NCBI RefSeq assembly: GCF_007989805.1
Contig: NZ_BJUB01000009.1
Location: forward strand, 1 to 64,000
Direction: 5' to 3'
DNA: 64,000 nt
Origin: Cellulomonas xylanilytica
GTDB lineage: Bacteria > Actinomycetota > Actinomycetes > Actinomycetales > Cellulomonadaceae
The position numbers were made by a program, and so were the translations under genes. A model generated the notes under the pieces. The model did no database searches. It was given only the letters and a program-made list of their open reading frames with translations, and was not told the DNA's origin. Shown here piece by piece: positions 8,130-16,428 of this stretch; the stretch's first letter is position 1, and each line of letters begins with the position of its first letter.

Positions 8130-8711
8130 ATGATCGACGCCATCCGGGAGAACCCCGTCGCCGCCCTCGTCGTCGCCTGCGAGATCGCGTTCTGGGTGTT
8201 CCTCGCCGCCGCCGTCGTCGCCCGCTACGCCCTGCAGTGGCGGCGGACGTCCACGGTCCTGCTGCTGTGCGAGCCGCTGCTGGAGGTGGTCCTGCTCGTC
8301 GCGACGGTCGGGGACCTGCTGCGCGGCGCCGAGCCGACGTGGACCCACGGCCTGGCCGCGCTGTACCTCGGCTTCACGGTCGGCTTCGGCAAGCTGACCG
8401 TCCACAAGGTCGACGCGTGGGTGGCGTACCGGTTCGCCGGTGGACCGCCGCCGGTGCCGCGGCCGCGCGAGGGCGCACCGGCGCGCAGCTACGAGTGGAG
8501 GCTGTGGGGGCGCGTGGTCGTCGCGTGGCTGGTGTCGTGCGGCGTGCTGGGGGTGCTGATGCTCATCGCGACCGAGCCCGCGCAGCGCGAGGTCCTGGCG
8601 TTCTGGGCGGGCCGCGCGACGCTGGTCCTGGTGGGGTGGCTGATCTTCGGCCCGGTCTGGTCGGAGCTGTCGACGCGCGCCCGACCGCAGGACGTCAGGG
8701 CTGCTCGGTAG
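8130..8711 (+). CDS. Four-helix integral membrane protein, unknown
   Basis: A 193-residue protein with transmembrane helices near residues 11-32, 45-62, 74-92, 127-147 and possibly 158-176, separated by a Pro-rich cytoplasmic loop (PPPVPRPREG). I recognise no family. It starts 109 bp from the divergently transcribed histidine kinase, so it may belong to the same regulon. Its last 17 bp overlap the end of the convergent ATPase gene at 8695. Confidence 0.75.
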   Translation: MIDAIRENPVAALVVACEIAFWVFLAAAVVARYALQWRRTSTVLLLCEPLLEVVLLVATVGDLLRGAEPTWTHGLAALYLGFTVGFGKLTVHKVDAWVAYRFAGGPPPVPRPREGAPARSYEWRLWGRVVVAWLVSCGVLGVLMLIATEPAQREVLAFWAGRATLVLVGWLIFGPVWSELSTRARPQDVRAAR

Positions 8712-9111
8712 AGAACCGGCCGAGCTCGACGACGTCGTCGTGACGGAGCTCGAACCAGACGGCCTTCGCGGCCGTGCCCTCCTCCTCGGACGTGCCCCAG
8801 CTGCTGGCCAGGCGGTCCACGAACATCACGCCCCGGCCACCCAGCGCCGTGGGCGGGGGGTCGCGCACCACCGGCACCTCGCGGACGCCGTCGGTGACCT
8901 CGACCCGCGTCCGCTGGTCGTCCACGTGCACCCGCAGGATCACGGGCGGGTCGGCGTGCGCGACGGCGTTGGTGACCAGCTCGCTGACCAGCAGGACGAG
9001 CAGGTCGAGGCGCCCGTCGTCGATGCCGACCTCCGACAGACGGGCCCGTGCCCAGTGCCGGGCGGGCGCGATCGCGGAGAGCGCGGGCGACACGGCCGTC
9101 TCGGCATACAT
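8695..9111 (-). CDS. RsbW-like ATP-binding regulator (HATPase_c_2)
   Basis: A 138-residue single-domain GHKL ATPase. N-box ELVTNAVAHA lies near residues 45-55, G1 motif EVTDG follows, and the glycine-rich lid is GGRGVMFVDRLASSWG. These stand-alone proteins act as anti-sigma factors or serine kinases, or as partners of anti-sigma antagonists, in actinobacteria. ATG 9111 is preceded by GGGAGG at the right distance; a longer upstream reading frame has no support. No sigma factor or antagonist lies beside it, so the partner is unknown. Confidence 0.85.
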   Translation of the reverse strand: MYAETAVSPALSAIAPARHWARARLSEVGIDDGRLDLLVLLVSELVTNAVAHADPPVILRVHVDDQRTRVEVTDGVREVPVVRDPPPTALGGRGVMFVDRLASSWGTSEEEGTAAKAVWFELRHDDVVELGRFSTEQP

Positions 9112-9251
9112 CGGGAGCCTCCCGGAGAGTGGAGCAGGGGCGACGGTGGGGGCCCGTCGATCCCAGCCACGGTTCTGCACAACCGGTGATTCGGCAACCT
9201 GAACACCGGGCTGAAGGACGATTCTCGCCCGACCGGCTGGGACGATGAGGC

Positions 9252-10340
9252 GTGCAGAGAACATCCACCGCGCGTCCCACCCCGTCGCGGAGCCAGGTCC
9301 GCCGGTGGCGGCAGTACCTGGCCGACGAACGGGCGGAGGGTGACGTCTACCGCGACATCGCGTCCCGCCGCACGGGCGAGGAGCGCGCGATCCTGCTGGC
9401 GCTGGCGGAGGCGGAGCGCCGGCACGAGCAGCACTGGCTGGACCTGCTGGGCGACGACGTGGGCAAGCCGCGCCGCGGCGACCTGCGCACGCGCACGCTC
9501 GGTGTGCTGGCCCGCCGGTTCGGCTCGGTGTTCGTCCTCGCGCTCGCGCAGCGTGCCGAGGCGAGGTCCGGCTACGACGACGACGCCGACGCGACGCCGA
9601 CGATGGCCGCCGACGAGGCCATCCACGAGGAGGTCGTGCGCGGGCTGGCCACCCGGGGGCGCAACCGCATCTCCGGCACGTTCCGTGCGGCGGTGTTCGG
9701 CGCCAACGACGGGCTGGTGAGCAACCTGGCGCTGGTGCTCGGCATCGGGGCCAGCGGTGCGTCGACGGCGACCGTGCTGCTCACCGGACTGGCCGGCCTG
9801 CTGGCGGGTGCCCTGTCGATGGGAGCCGGCGAGTACGTCTCCGTGCGGTCCCAGCGGGAGCTGCTCGAGGCGTCCCGGCCGGGTCAGGCGGCCCGTGCCG
9901 CGCTGCCGCACCTGGACGTCGACGCCAACGAGCTCGCGCTGGTCTACCGGGCGCGTGGCATGGAGCCCGACGAGGCGCAGGCGCGGGCCGACGAGGTGCT
10001 GGGGTCGCTGGGCGACGCCGACGGGCTGCCGCACGAGGCGGAGGAGGTCGACGAGCACGAGTCGGTCGGCACCGCCGTCGGCGCCGCGGCGGCGAGCTTC
10101 TGCTTCTTCGCGTCCGGCGCCGCGATCCCCGTGCTGCCGTACCTGCTGGGCGCCGAGGGCCTCACCGCGGTGGCGTGGGCGGCGGTGCTCGTGGGTCTGG
10201 CCCTGCTGGCGACGGGCGCGACGGTCGGGGTGCTGTCGGGCGCCTCGCCCGCGAAGCGCGCGCTGCGTCAGCTGGCCATCGGCTACGGCGCCGCGGCGGC
10301 GACGTACCTTCTCGGGCTGGCGTTCGGCGCGACAGTGTGA
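9252..10340 (+). CDS. VIT/CCC1-family metal transporter with N-terminal ferritin-like domain
   Basis: A 362-residue protein. Residues about 15-130 form a ferritin/rubrerythrin-like helical bundle with repeated Glu and His (EGDVYRDIA, EAERRHEQHW, AADEAIHEEV), probably binding iron. Residues 145-360 are a VIT1/CCC1 transporter with the typical FGANDGLVSNLALVLG first helix and AGALSMGAGEYVSVRSQRE motif. Such proteins move Fe(II) or Mn(II) across the membrane, usually for storage or detoxification. Its place 59 bp upstream of an iron-box-controlled siderophore uptake operon supports an iron role. GTG 9252 follows a GATGAGG-like site. Confidence 0.85.
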   Translation: MQRTSTARPTPSRSQVRRWRQYLADERAEGDVYRDIASRRTGEERAILLALAEAERRHEQHWLDLLGDDVGKPRRGDLRTRTLGVLARRFGSVFVLALAQRAEARSGYDDDADATPTMAADEAIHEEVVRGLATRGRNRISGTFRAAVFGANDGLVSNLALVLGIGASGASTATVLLTGLAGLLAGALSMGAGEYVSVRSQRELLEASRPGQAARAALPHLDVDANELALVYRARGMEPDEAQARADEVLGSLGDADGLPHEAEEVDEHESVGTAVGAAAASFCFFASGAAIPVLPYLLGAEGLTAVAWAAVLVGLALLATGATVGVLSGASPAKRALRQLAIGYGAAAATYLLGLAFGATV

Positions 10341-10376
10341 CGTGCGTCATTCTCTCAGGGGATTGGCAAGCCTTAC

Positions 10377-10395
10377 TTAGTAGAGGCTAACCTCA
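10377..10395 (+). promoter_or_regulatory. DtxR/IdeR-type iron box
   Basis: The 19-bp site TTAGTAGAGGCTAACCTCA matches the DtxR/IdeR consensus TTAGGTTAGGCTAACCTAA at 15 of 19 positions by eye. It covers the -10 box of the siderophore ABC operon, so Fe(II)-loaded repressor would block the promoter. Confidence 0.75.
10388..10393 (+). promoter_or_regulatory. Leaderless -10 box of the siderophore operon
   Basis: TAACCT ends 6 nt before GTG 10400. A possible -35 TTGGCA is at 10363-10368 with a long 19-bp spacer. The box lies inside the iron box. Confidence 0.65.
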
Positions 10396-10399
10396 CCAT

Positions 10400-11227
10400 G
10401 TGACCTCCTCCGAGAGAGACGCCCTCCGCGGCGACGACCTCACCCTCGCGTACCACGGCACGGTCGTGGTGGCGTCGGCGGGTCTGTGCCTGCAGCCCGG
10501 ACAGGTCACCGCGCTCATCGGCCCCAACGGCTCCGGCAAGTCGACGCTCCTGCGGGCGCTCGCCCGGCTGCACAACCCCGAGTCCGGCACCGTCAGCCTG
10601 CCCGACGTGCCCGACGCCCACGCCCTGTCCGCGAAGGACTTCGCCCGGCGCGTGACGCTGCTGTCCCAGTCCCGGCCCACGCCGTCCGGCGTCAGCGTGC
10701 GGGACGTCGTCGGCTACGGCCGCCACCCGTACCGCGGGCGCTGGCGCCAGAACGACGCCGACGGCCCGCGGGCGATCGCCTGGGCCATGGAGGTCACGGG
10801 CGTCGGCGCGATGGCCGACCGTGGCGTCGACGAGCTCTCCGGCGGCGAGCTGCAGCGCGTCTGGCTGGCCACCTGCCTGGCGCAGGACACGCGCGTCCTG
10901 CTGCTCGACGAGCCCACCACGTACCTCGACCTGCGCTACCAGGTGGAGATCCTCGACCTGGTCCGCGACCTGGCCGACGACCACGGCGTGGCCGTCGGCG
11001 TCGTCCTGCACGACCTCGACCAGGCCGCCGCCGTCGCCGATCACGTGGTGCTCCTGCGCCGCGGCCAGGTCGTCGGCTCCGGCGTCCCGCACGACGTGCT
11101 CACCGCCGAGGCGCTCACCGAGACGTACGGCATCCGCATCGACGTCCACCGCGACGAGATCACCGGTCGCGTGCGCACCCGTCCCGTCGGGAAGCACACG
11201 CACCGCTCCCAGCTGACCGCCGTCTAG
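10400..11227 (+). CDS. Iron-siderophore ABC transporter ATPase
   Basis: A 275-residue FepC/FecE-type ATPase: Walker A GPNGSGKST at 41-49, signature LSGGE at 146-150, Walker B ending in Asp170-Glu171, and the H-loop in VLHDLDQAA. It powers uptake of ferric siderophores through the permease encoded two genes downstream. The GTG start is fixed by a leaderless promoter: an ATG two bases earlier runs straight into a stop. It is first in an operon with the lipoprotein and double permease and is controlled by an iron box. Confidence 0.95.
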   Translation: MTSSERDALRGDDLTLAYHGTVVVASAGLCLQPGQVTALIGPNGSGKSTLLRALARLHNPESGTVSLPDVPDAHALSAKDFARRVTLLSQSRPTPSGVSVRDVVGYGRHPYRGRWRQNDADGPRAIAWAMEVTGVGAMADRGVDELSGGELQRVWLATCLAQDTRVLLLDEPTTYLDLRYQVEILDLVRDLADDHGVAVGVVLHDLDQAAAVADHVVLLRRGQVVGSGVPHDVLTAEALTETYGIRIDVHRDEITGRVRTRPVGKHTHRSQLTAV

Positions 11228-11271
11228 ACCCACCCTCCACACCCCGCTCACCAACCTCCGAGGACACCCCT

Positions 11272-12264
11272 GTGCGCAAGACAGCCCTCCCCGCCCTCCT
11301 CGCCGGCGCAGCGCTCCTGCTGACCGCCTGCGGCACCACCGAAGACGCGGCCGACGCGCCGTCGGAGTCGAGCTCTGCCGCTGCCGGCGGAGAGACGATC
11401 ACGATCGAGGACGACCGCGGCACCGTCGAGCTCGACGGCCCGGCCACCAACGTCGTCTCGCTCGAGTGGGGCCTGACGGAGAACCTGCTCACGCTCGGCG
11501 TCACCCCGGTCGGCGCCGCGGACGTCGTCGGCTACAACACGTGGGACACCATCGTCCCGCTCGACGAGTCGACGCCCGACGTCGGCATGCGCGGCGAGCC
11601 GTCCCTCGACGCGATCTCCGCCCTGGACCCCGACCTGGTGGTCACCACGACCGACCTGCCGGCCGAGGTCATCGAGCAGATCGAGGCCGAGTACCCGGTC
11701 ATCGCGCTGCGCGGCTCGGACGCGTCCGACCCGATCGGCAAGATGCGCCGCACGCTCGAGATCCTGGGCGAGGCCACCGGCACGTCGGACGCCGCGGAGG
11801 CCGCGCTCGCGGACTACGACGCCGCGGTGGAGGACGCCACGACCGCGCTCGACGAGGCCGGCGTGGCCGGTGCCTCCATCACCGTGGCGGACGGCTGGCT
11901 CGCCGACGGCGCGGTCTCCATCCGCATGTACACGCCCGGCTCGTTCCTCGGCGGCGTCGCCGGTGAGCTCGGCCTCGAGAACGCGTGGACCGGCGAGGGC
12001 GACCCCGACTACGGCCTCGCGCAGACCGACGTCGAGGGCCTCACGGGCCTGGGTGAGGACGTGCACTTCCTCTACGTCGCCAACGACACCGACGGTGGGG
12101 ACGCGTTCAAGGACGGCCTGGCCGGGAACGCCATCTGGGAGCAGCTGCCCTTCGTCGTCGCCGGCAACACCTCCCGCCTGCCCGACGGCATCTGGATGTT
12201 CGGCGGCCCGGAGTCGGCGGCCGCGTTCATCGACGCGACCGTCGCCGCCCTGACCGCGAGCTGA
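11272..12264 (+). CDS. Siderophore-binding lipoprotein of ABC transporter
   Basis: A 330-residue lipoprotein with lipobox LTAC (Cys20), a Ser/Ala-rich spacer, and a FepB/FhuD-like (class III) substrate-binding fold: RGTVELDGPATNVVSLEWG at the first lobe, SLDAISALDPDLVV, and the long helix linking the two lobes. It captures ferric siderophores outside the membrane. GTG 11272 is preceded by GAGGA. It lies 44 bp after the ATPase gene and 13 bp before the permease gene, in one operon. Confidence 0.93.
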   Translation: MRKTALPALLAGAALLLTACGTTEDAADAPSESSSAAAGGETITIEDDRGTVELDGPATNVVSLEWGLTENLLTLGVTPVGAADVVGYNTWDTIVPLDESTPDVGMRGEPSLDAISALDPDLVVTTTDLPAEVIEQIEAEYPVIALRGSDASDPIGKMRRTLEILGEATGTSDAAEAALADYDAAVEDATTALDEAGVAGASITVADGWLADGAVSIRMYTPGSFLGGVAGELGLENAWTGEGDPDYGLAQTDVEGLTGLGEDVHFLYVANDTDGGDAFKDGLAGNAIWEQLPFVVAGNTSRLPDGIWMFGGPESAAAFIDATVAALTAS

Positions 12265-12277
12265 CACCTCTCTCCCC

Positions 12278-14389
12278 ATGGGCGTCGACACGATGACGGC
12301 AGCAGGACCCGCAGCGCTGGGCGCCGCGGGTCCTGCCGCCGTCCGCCGTGCACGACCGGCCCGGATCGTCGCGGTCTTCGTCGTGGCGATCGCCACGGTG
12401 GTCGCGCTCGCGGTCGTCGACCTGACGCTCGGGACCTCGGCCGTCGGGGTCGGAGACCTGCTCGGCCTGCTCACCGGGTCCGGGGACGACGAGGCGCTGG
12501 CCGTCCTGATCGCCTCGCGTGCGCCCCGGGTGCTCGCGGCGCTGCTCGTCGGGACGGCGCTGGGCCTGTCCGGCAGCGCGCTGCAGTCGGTCGCGCGCAA
12601 CCCGCTGGCCTCGCCCGACACGCTCGCGGTCAACGCGGGCGCCTACTTCACCGTCGTCCTCGCGTCGGTCACCGGCCTCACGCTGCCGTTCGCCGTCAAC
12701 GGAGCCCTGGCGTTCGTCGGCGGGCTCGCGGCCGCGTCGCTCGTGCTCGCCATCGCCCGTGGGGGCGCGGAGGGACCGACCCGGCTGGTGCTCGCCGGGT
12801 CCGCCACGATGCTCGCGCTCTCGTCGCTGACCATCCTCCTCATGCTCCTGTTCGAGCAGGAGACGCAGGGGATGTTCGCGTGGGGCGAGGGCTCCATCGT
12901 GCAGTCCGGCACGTCGAAGGTGGCCCAGGCGGCGCCGGCCGTGCTGCTCGCCGGGATCGCCCTCGTGCTCTGGGCGCGCCGTCTCGACGTGCTGGCGCTC
13001 GGCGACGACACCGCGTCCGTCCTGGGTCTCGACGTCCGCCGCACCCGCATCGTCTCCGTCCTGCTCGCCGTGCTGCTGGCGGCGCTCGCGGTCACCGTCG
13101 CGGGTCCCATCGGCTTCGTCGGCCTGACGGCCCCGGTCATCGCGCGCCTGGTCGCCGGTCGGGTCCCGGGTCTGTCACGGCACCGGCTGCTCCTGCCGCT
13201 GTCCGCCCTCGCCGGCTGCGTGGTCGTGCTCGGCGCCGACGTGCTGCTGCGGCTGGCCGTGCCCGGGGTCGCATCCGTCGCGATCCCGACGGGCATCGTG
13301 ACGACGCTGTTCGGTGCGTCGGTGATGGTCTGGCTGGCCCGCCGCGTGCGCGACTCCGGCCCGACGCGCAGCACGGCGTCCGTCGGCGCCCACCCCGCAT
13401 CACCGCGCCGGGTGGCGCTCGTCGTCACCGTGCTCGCCGCGGCCGTCGTCTCCGCGCTGGTGGCCGGGTTCCTGCTCGGCGACCGCCTGCTGCTGATGGG
13501 CGACGTGACCAACTGGTTCGCGGGCGTCAGCGGCCGGCAGGTGTCGTTCGTGCTCGACCAGCGCACCCCGCGCCTGCTCGCGGCGCTGCTCGCCGGCGCG
13601 GCTCTCGGCCTGGCCGGGACCACCGTCCAGGCGGTCGCGCGCAACCCGCTCGCCGAGCCGGGCCTGCTCGGCATCACGGGCGGCGCGGGCGTCGGCGCGG
13701 TGCTCGCGATCGTGCTCTTCCCCGGTGCGCCGTTCTGGGTGACCTCGGCGGCGGCCGCCGTGGGTGCGCTGGCCACGTTCGCGCTCGTCTACGCGCTCGC
13801 CAACCGCCGCGGGCTGAGCTCCGACCGGCTGGTGCTGGTCGGCATCGGGGTCTCGGCCGCCGCGACCTCGCTGATCACGCTGATCGTCGTCCTGACCAGC
13901 CCGTGGAACACCACGATGGCGCTCACCTTCCTCTCCGGCTCGACGTACGGGCGGACGGCGATGCAGGTCTGGCCGGTCGCGGTCGCGCTGCTGGTGATGC
14001 TGCCGCTGGTCGTCCGCTGGCGCCGCGATCTCGACGTGCTCGCGGTCGACGACGACGTGGCCCGCGTGCTCGGCGTCCAGCTGGAGCGGACGCGGCTCAG
14101 CCTGCTGGTCATCACCGCGCTGCTCACCGCGTCGGCGGTCACCGCGATCGGCGTCGTCGGGTTCGTCGGCCTCGTCGCGCCGCACCTGGCCCGCTCGCTC
14201 GTCGGCTCCTCCCACGCCCGCGTGATCCCGGTCGCGGCACTGCTGGGCGCGCTGCTGGTCAGCGTCGCGGACACCGTCGGTCGGACGGTCATCGCACCTG
14301 CGCAGATCCCCGCCGGTCTGCTCACGGCCATGATCGGCACCCCCTACTTCATCTACCTGCTGTGGCGGACCCGGAGGAGCGCACTGTGA
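12278..14389 (+). CDS. Fused double iron-siderophore permease (FhuB-like)
   Basis: A 703-residue protein containing two complete FecCD permeases in tandem, about residues 28-350 and 370-703. Each has the R-x-PR-x-LAALLVG-x-ALGLSG segment (SRAPRVLAALLVGTALGLSGSALQSVARNPLA; DQRTPRLLAALLAG...VQAVARNPLAEP) and the FVGL-x-AP coupling loop. Single FecCD proteins are about 330-350 residues and normally act as dimers. Fusion as in E. coli FhuB makes one polypeptide the whole membrane channel. ATG 12278 or the in-frame ATG 12293 may be the start; neither has a clear ribosome site. Confidence 0.93.
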   Translation: MGVDTMTAAGPAALGAAGPAAVRRARPARIVAVFVVAIATVVALAVVDLTLGTSAVGVGDLLGLLTGSGDDEALAVLIASRAPRVLAALLVGTALGLSGSALQSVARNPLASPDTLAVNAGAYFTVVLASVTGLTLPFAVNGALAFVGGLAAASLVLAIARGGAEGPTRLVLAGSATMLALSSLTILLMLLFEQETQGMFAWGEGSIVQSGTSKVAQAAPAVLLAGIALVLWARRLDVLALGDDTASVLGLDVRRTRIVSVLLAVLLAALAVTVAGPIGFVGLTAPVIARLVAGRVPGLSRHRLLLPLSALAGCVVVLGADVLLRLAVPGVASVAIPTGIVTTLFGASVMVWLARRVRDSGPTRSTASVGAHPASPRRVALVVTVLAAAVVSALVAGFLLGDRLLLMGDVTNWFAGVSGRQVSFVLDQRTPRLLAALLAGAALGLAGTTVQAVARNPLAEPGLLGITGGAGVGAVLAIVLFPGAPFWVTSAAAAVGALATFALVYALANRRGLSSDRLVLVGIGVSAAATSLITLIVVLTSPWNTTMALTFLSGSTYGRTAMQVWPVAVALLVMLPLVVRWRRDLDVLAVDDDVARVLGVQLERTRLSLLVITALLTASAVTAIGVVGFVGLVAPHLARSLVGSSHARVIPVAALLGALLVSVADTVGRTVIAPAQIPAGLLTAMIGTPYFIYLLWRTRRSAL

Positions 14390-15378
14390 CCGAATCGTTG
14401 GTGAGGGAAGCCTCACCTTCCTCTACCCTGGGCGACGTGACTGTTTCGGTGGAGGCCCCGGCGCTGCCCTTCCGTATGTTCGCCGTGCAGGTGGCAGCGG
14501 TGCAGCCGATGTGCCCGAGCGTGGTCCGCGTGACGTTCACGGGCGACGACCTGGACCGCTTCGCGGACAACGGGTTCGACCAGCGCATCAAGTTCTTCCT
14601 GCCGCTGGACACCACGTCCTACGACGAGCTGCTGAGCCTGCAGGACAGCGCCGACTGGTACGGCCGCTGGCGTTCCATGCCGGAGGACAAGCGCCACCCG
14701 ATCCGCACCTACACCGCCCGTGGCGTCCGCCAGGAGCGCCGCGAGGTCGACGTCGACATCGTCCTGCACGGCGACCTCGGTCCCGCCTCCCGCTGGGCCC
14801 TCGGCGCAGCCCCCGGTGACGACCTGGTGATTCTCGGCCCCAACGCCGACGCGACCGGCCCGCACGGCGGCGTCGACTTCGTGCCCCCGGCCCACACCGA
14901 CCGCCTGCTCATCGCCGGCGACGAGACCGCCCTGCCGGCCATCGCGGGCATCCTCGAGCGCCTGCCCGCCGACGCGCGCGGCGAGGCCCTGATCGAGATG
15001 CCGCTGTCCGGCGACCGGTTGGACCTGGCCGCTCCCGCCGGCGTCACCGTCCGCTGGTACGGCCGCGACGGCCGCGCCCACGGCGAGCTGCTGGTCCCCG
15101 CGGTGCAGGCCGCCTGCGCCCGGCTGCTGCCCGGCCAGGCCCCCGCACCCGACATCGAGCTCGAGGACGTCGACGTCGACGAGGGCATGCTGTGGGAGGT
15201 CCCGGTCGACGCGACCGGTGCACCCCTGCGCGCCGACGCTGCGCTTTACGCGTGGCTCGCCGGCGAGGCCGCCGTCATCAAGACCCTCCGTCGTCACCTG
15301 GTCACCGACTGCGGCGTGGACCGCAAGGCGGTCGCGTTCATGGGGTACTGGCGCGCGGGGCGCTCCGAGGGGAACTGA
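14386..15378 (+). CDS. Siderophore-interacting protein (FAD-dependent ferric reductase)
   Basis: A 330-residue member of the ViuB/SIP family, which uses FAD and NAD(P)H to reduce ferric siderophores and free the iron. The FAD-binding segment is HPIRTYTARGVRQ, followed by DIVLHGDLGPASRW; GDETALPAI marks the nucleotide domain and the C-terminal YWRAGRSEGN is typical. GTG 14386 overlaps the permease stop (GTGA) and has GGAGGAG 6 nt upstream. A second in-frame start, GTG 14437, sits 7 nt after an iron-box-linked -10 box and would give 313 residues. Both may be used. Confidence 0.93.
   Translation: MTESLVREASPSSTLGDVTVSVEAPALPFRMFAVQVAAVQPMCPSVVRVTFTGDDLDRFADNGFDQRIKFFLPLDTTSYDELLSLQDSADWYGRWRSMPEDKRHPIRTYTARGVRQERREVDVDIVLHGDLGPASRWALGAAPGDDLVILGPNADATGPHGGVDFVPPAHTDRLLIAGDETALPAIAGILERLPADARGEALIEMPLSGDRLDLAAPAGVTVRWYGRDGRAHGELLVPAVQAACARLLPGQAPAPDIELEDVDVDEGMLWEVPVDATGAPLRADAALYAWLAGEAAVIKTLRRHLVTDCGVDRKAVAFMGYWRAGRSEGN
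14400..14417 (+). promoter_or_regulatory. Second iron-box-like inverted repeat
   Basis: GGTGAGG-GAAG-CCTCACC is a perfect 7-4-7 inverted repeat. The overlapping 19-mer starting at 14403 matches the DmdR-type consensus TTAGGTTAGGCTCACCTAA at about 13 positions. It lies just before the internal leaderless promoter of the siderophore-interacting protein. Confidence 0.55.
14424..14429 (+). promoter_or_regulatory. Internal leaderless -10 box
   Basis: TACCCT ends 7 nt before the in-frame GTG 14437, giving the reductase gene a possible promoter of its own. Confidence 0.5.
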
Positions 15379-15594
15379 GCCCGACGGGCTGCAGCTCGGC
15401 GTGTATCTGGACAGGTCCACCGCGGTCCTTGCCTACGTCAGCTGGTGAGCACTGCGTCTGCTGCTCACAGTCATCGACGCCCGGCGCACGATCGTCACCC
15501 ACGGGCGCGATCACGGAGGTCCGGCGCTCGCGTGCAGCGGGTCTGGTGGGTCGAGGACCCGGAGCGCCATCATGGGTGGGGCGAGGGAGGCGCG

Positions 15595-16419
15595 ATGACG
15601 CGCGAGTTCGACCGTGGATACCGCGGCAGCTACCGGCCGCTGGTGGAGAGCTACCCCGACGAGACGGTGTACCCGGCCGACTCGTTCCGGGTCGAGTGGG
15701 GACCGATCTTCCATCGTGGCCGTCTCGACGGCTCCGCCCGGGTGCTGGTCATCGGGCAGGACCCCGCTGCGCACGAGGCCATCGCACGGCGGATCCTGGT
15801 CGGCGAGGCCGGGCAGCGGGCGCAGGGCCTGCTGGCGCGGCTGGGCATCACGCGCAGCTACGTCTACATCAACGCGCTCCTGTACTCCGTGTACGGCCAG
15901 GGAGGCGGGACGCGCCACGTCCTCGACCCGAAGATCGTGCGCTACCGACACCGGTGGATCGACACGATCGTGAAGGACCAGCCGATCGAGGCGATCATCA
16001 CCCTCGGCCAGCTCGCCGACCAGGCGTACCAGGCGTGGCGGGCGACCCCGCTGGGTGCGTCGAGCCAGGCCGTGTACGCCACGGTCCGGCACCCCACCTA
16101 CCCGGAGTCGGCCAGCCGGTCGGGGACCCTCACCAAGGCGGAGGCGTTCCAGCGCCTGTGCGACTCGTGGAACGCGGCCCTGGACGTCATCCATCCCGCG
16201 GTCACCCCGGACGTGCCGGTGCCGCTGCGGCACTACGGGTCGACGATCCTCCCTGAGGACCTCGCACCCATCCCGGACGTCGACCTGCCTCCCGGGCTGC
16301 CGGCGTGGATGGGTGACCTGGACGCGTGGGCCGCCCGGACCGGTGCCGACGCCCAGAAGAAGCGGGCGACGATCACGGTGACCGTGCCGACCCGCGCCCG
16401 TACCTGGCCCGTGCTCTAG
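15595..16419 (+). CDS. Uracil-DNA glycosylase superfamily-like protein
   Basis: A 274-residue protein with the UDG-fold hallmarks: VIGQDPAAHE (motif A, Gln55-Asp56-Pro57, compare GQDPYH), YINALLYSVYG with Asn93, EAIITLGQLA, and a motif-B-like RHPTYPE with His166-Pro167. True UDGs excise uracil from DNA; the motifs differ enough that another base or a nucleotide substrate is possible. ATG 15595 is preceded by GGGAGG; upstream codons are unsupported. It is first in a compact operon with an amidohydrolase (9 bp gap) and an S41 peptidase (4 bp overlap). About 216 bp before it hold no gene. Confidence 0.75.
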   Translation: MTREFDRGYRGSYRPLVESYPDETVYPADSFRVEWGPIFHRGRLDGSARVLVIGQDPAAHEAIARRILVGEAGQRAQGLLARLGITRSYVYINALLYSVYGQGGGTRHVLDPKIVRYRHRWIDTIVKDQPIEAIITLGQLADQAYQAWRATPLGASSQAVYATVRHPTYPESASRSGTLTKAEAFQRLCDSWNAALDVIHPAVTPDVPVPLRHYGSTILPEDLAPIPDVDLPPGLPAWMGDLDAWAARTGADAQKKRATITVTVPTRARTWPVL

Positions 16420-16428
16420 GGAGCGTCG

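Noticed and set aside
11228..11271. A further iron box between the ATPase and binding-protein genes
   Set aside because: No stretch there matches more than a few positions of the consensus; the genes are simply co-transcribed.
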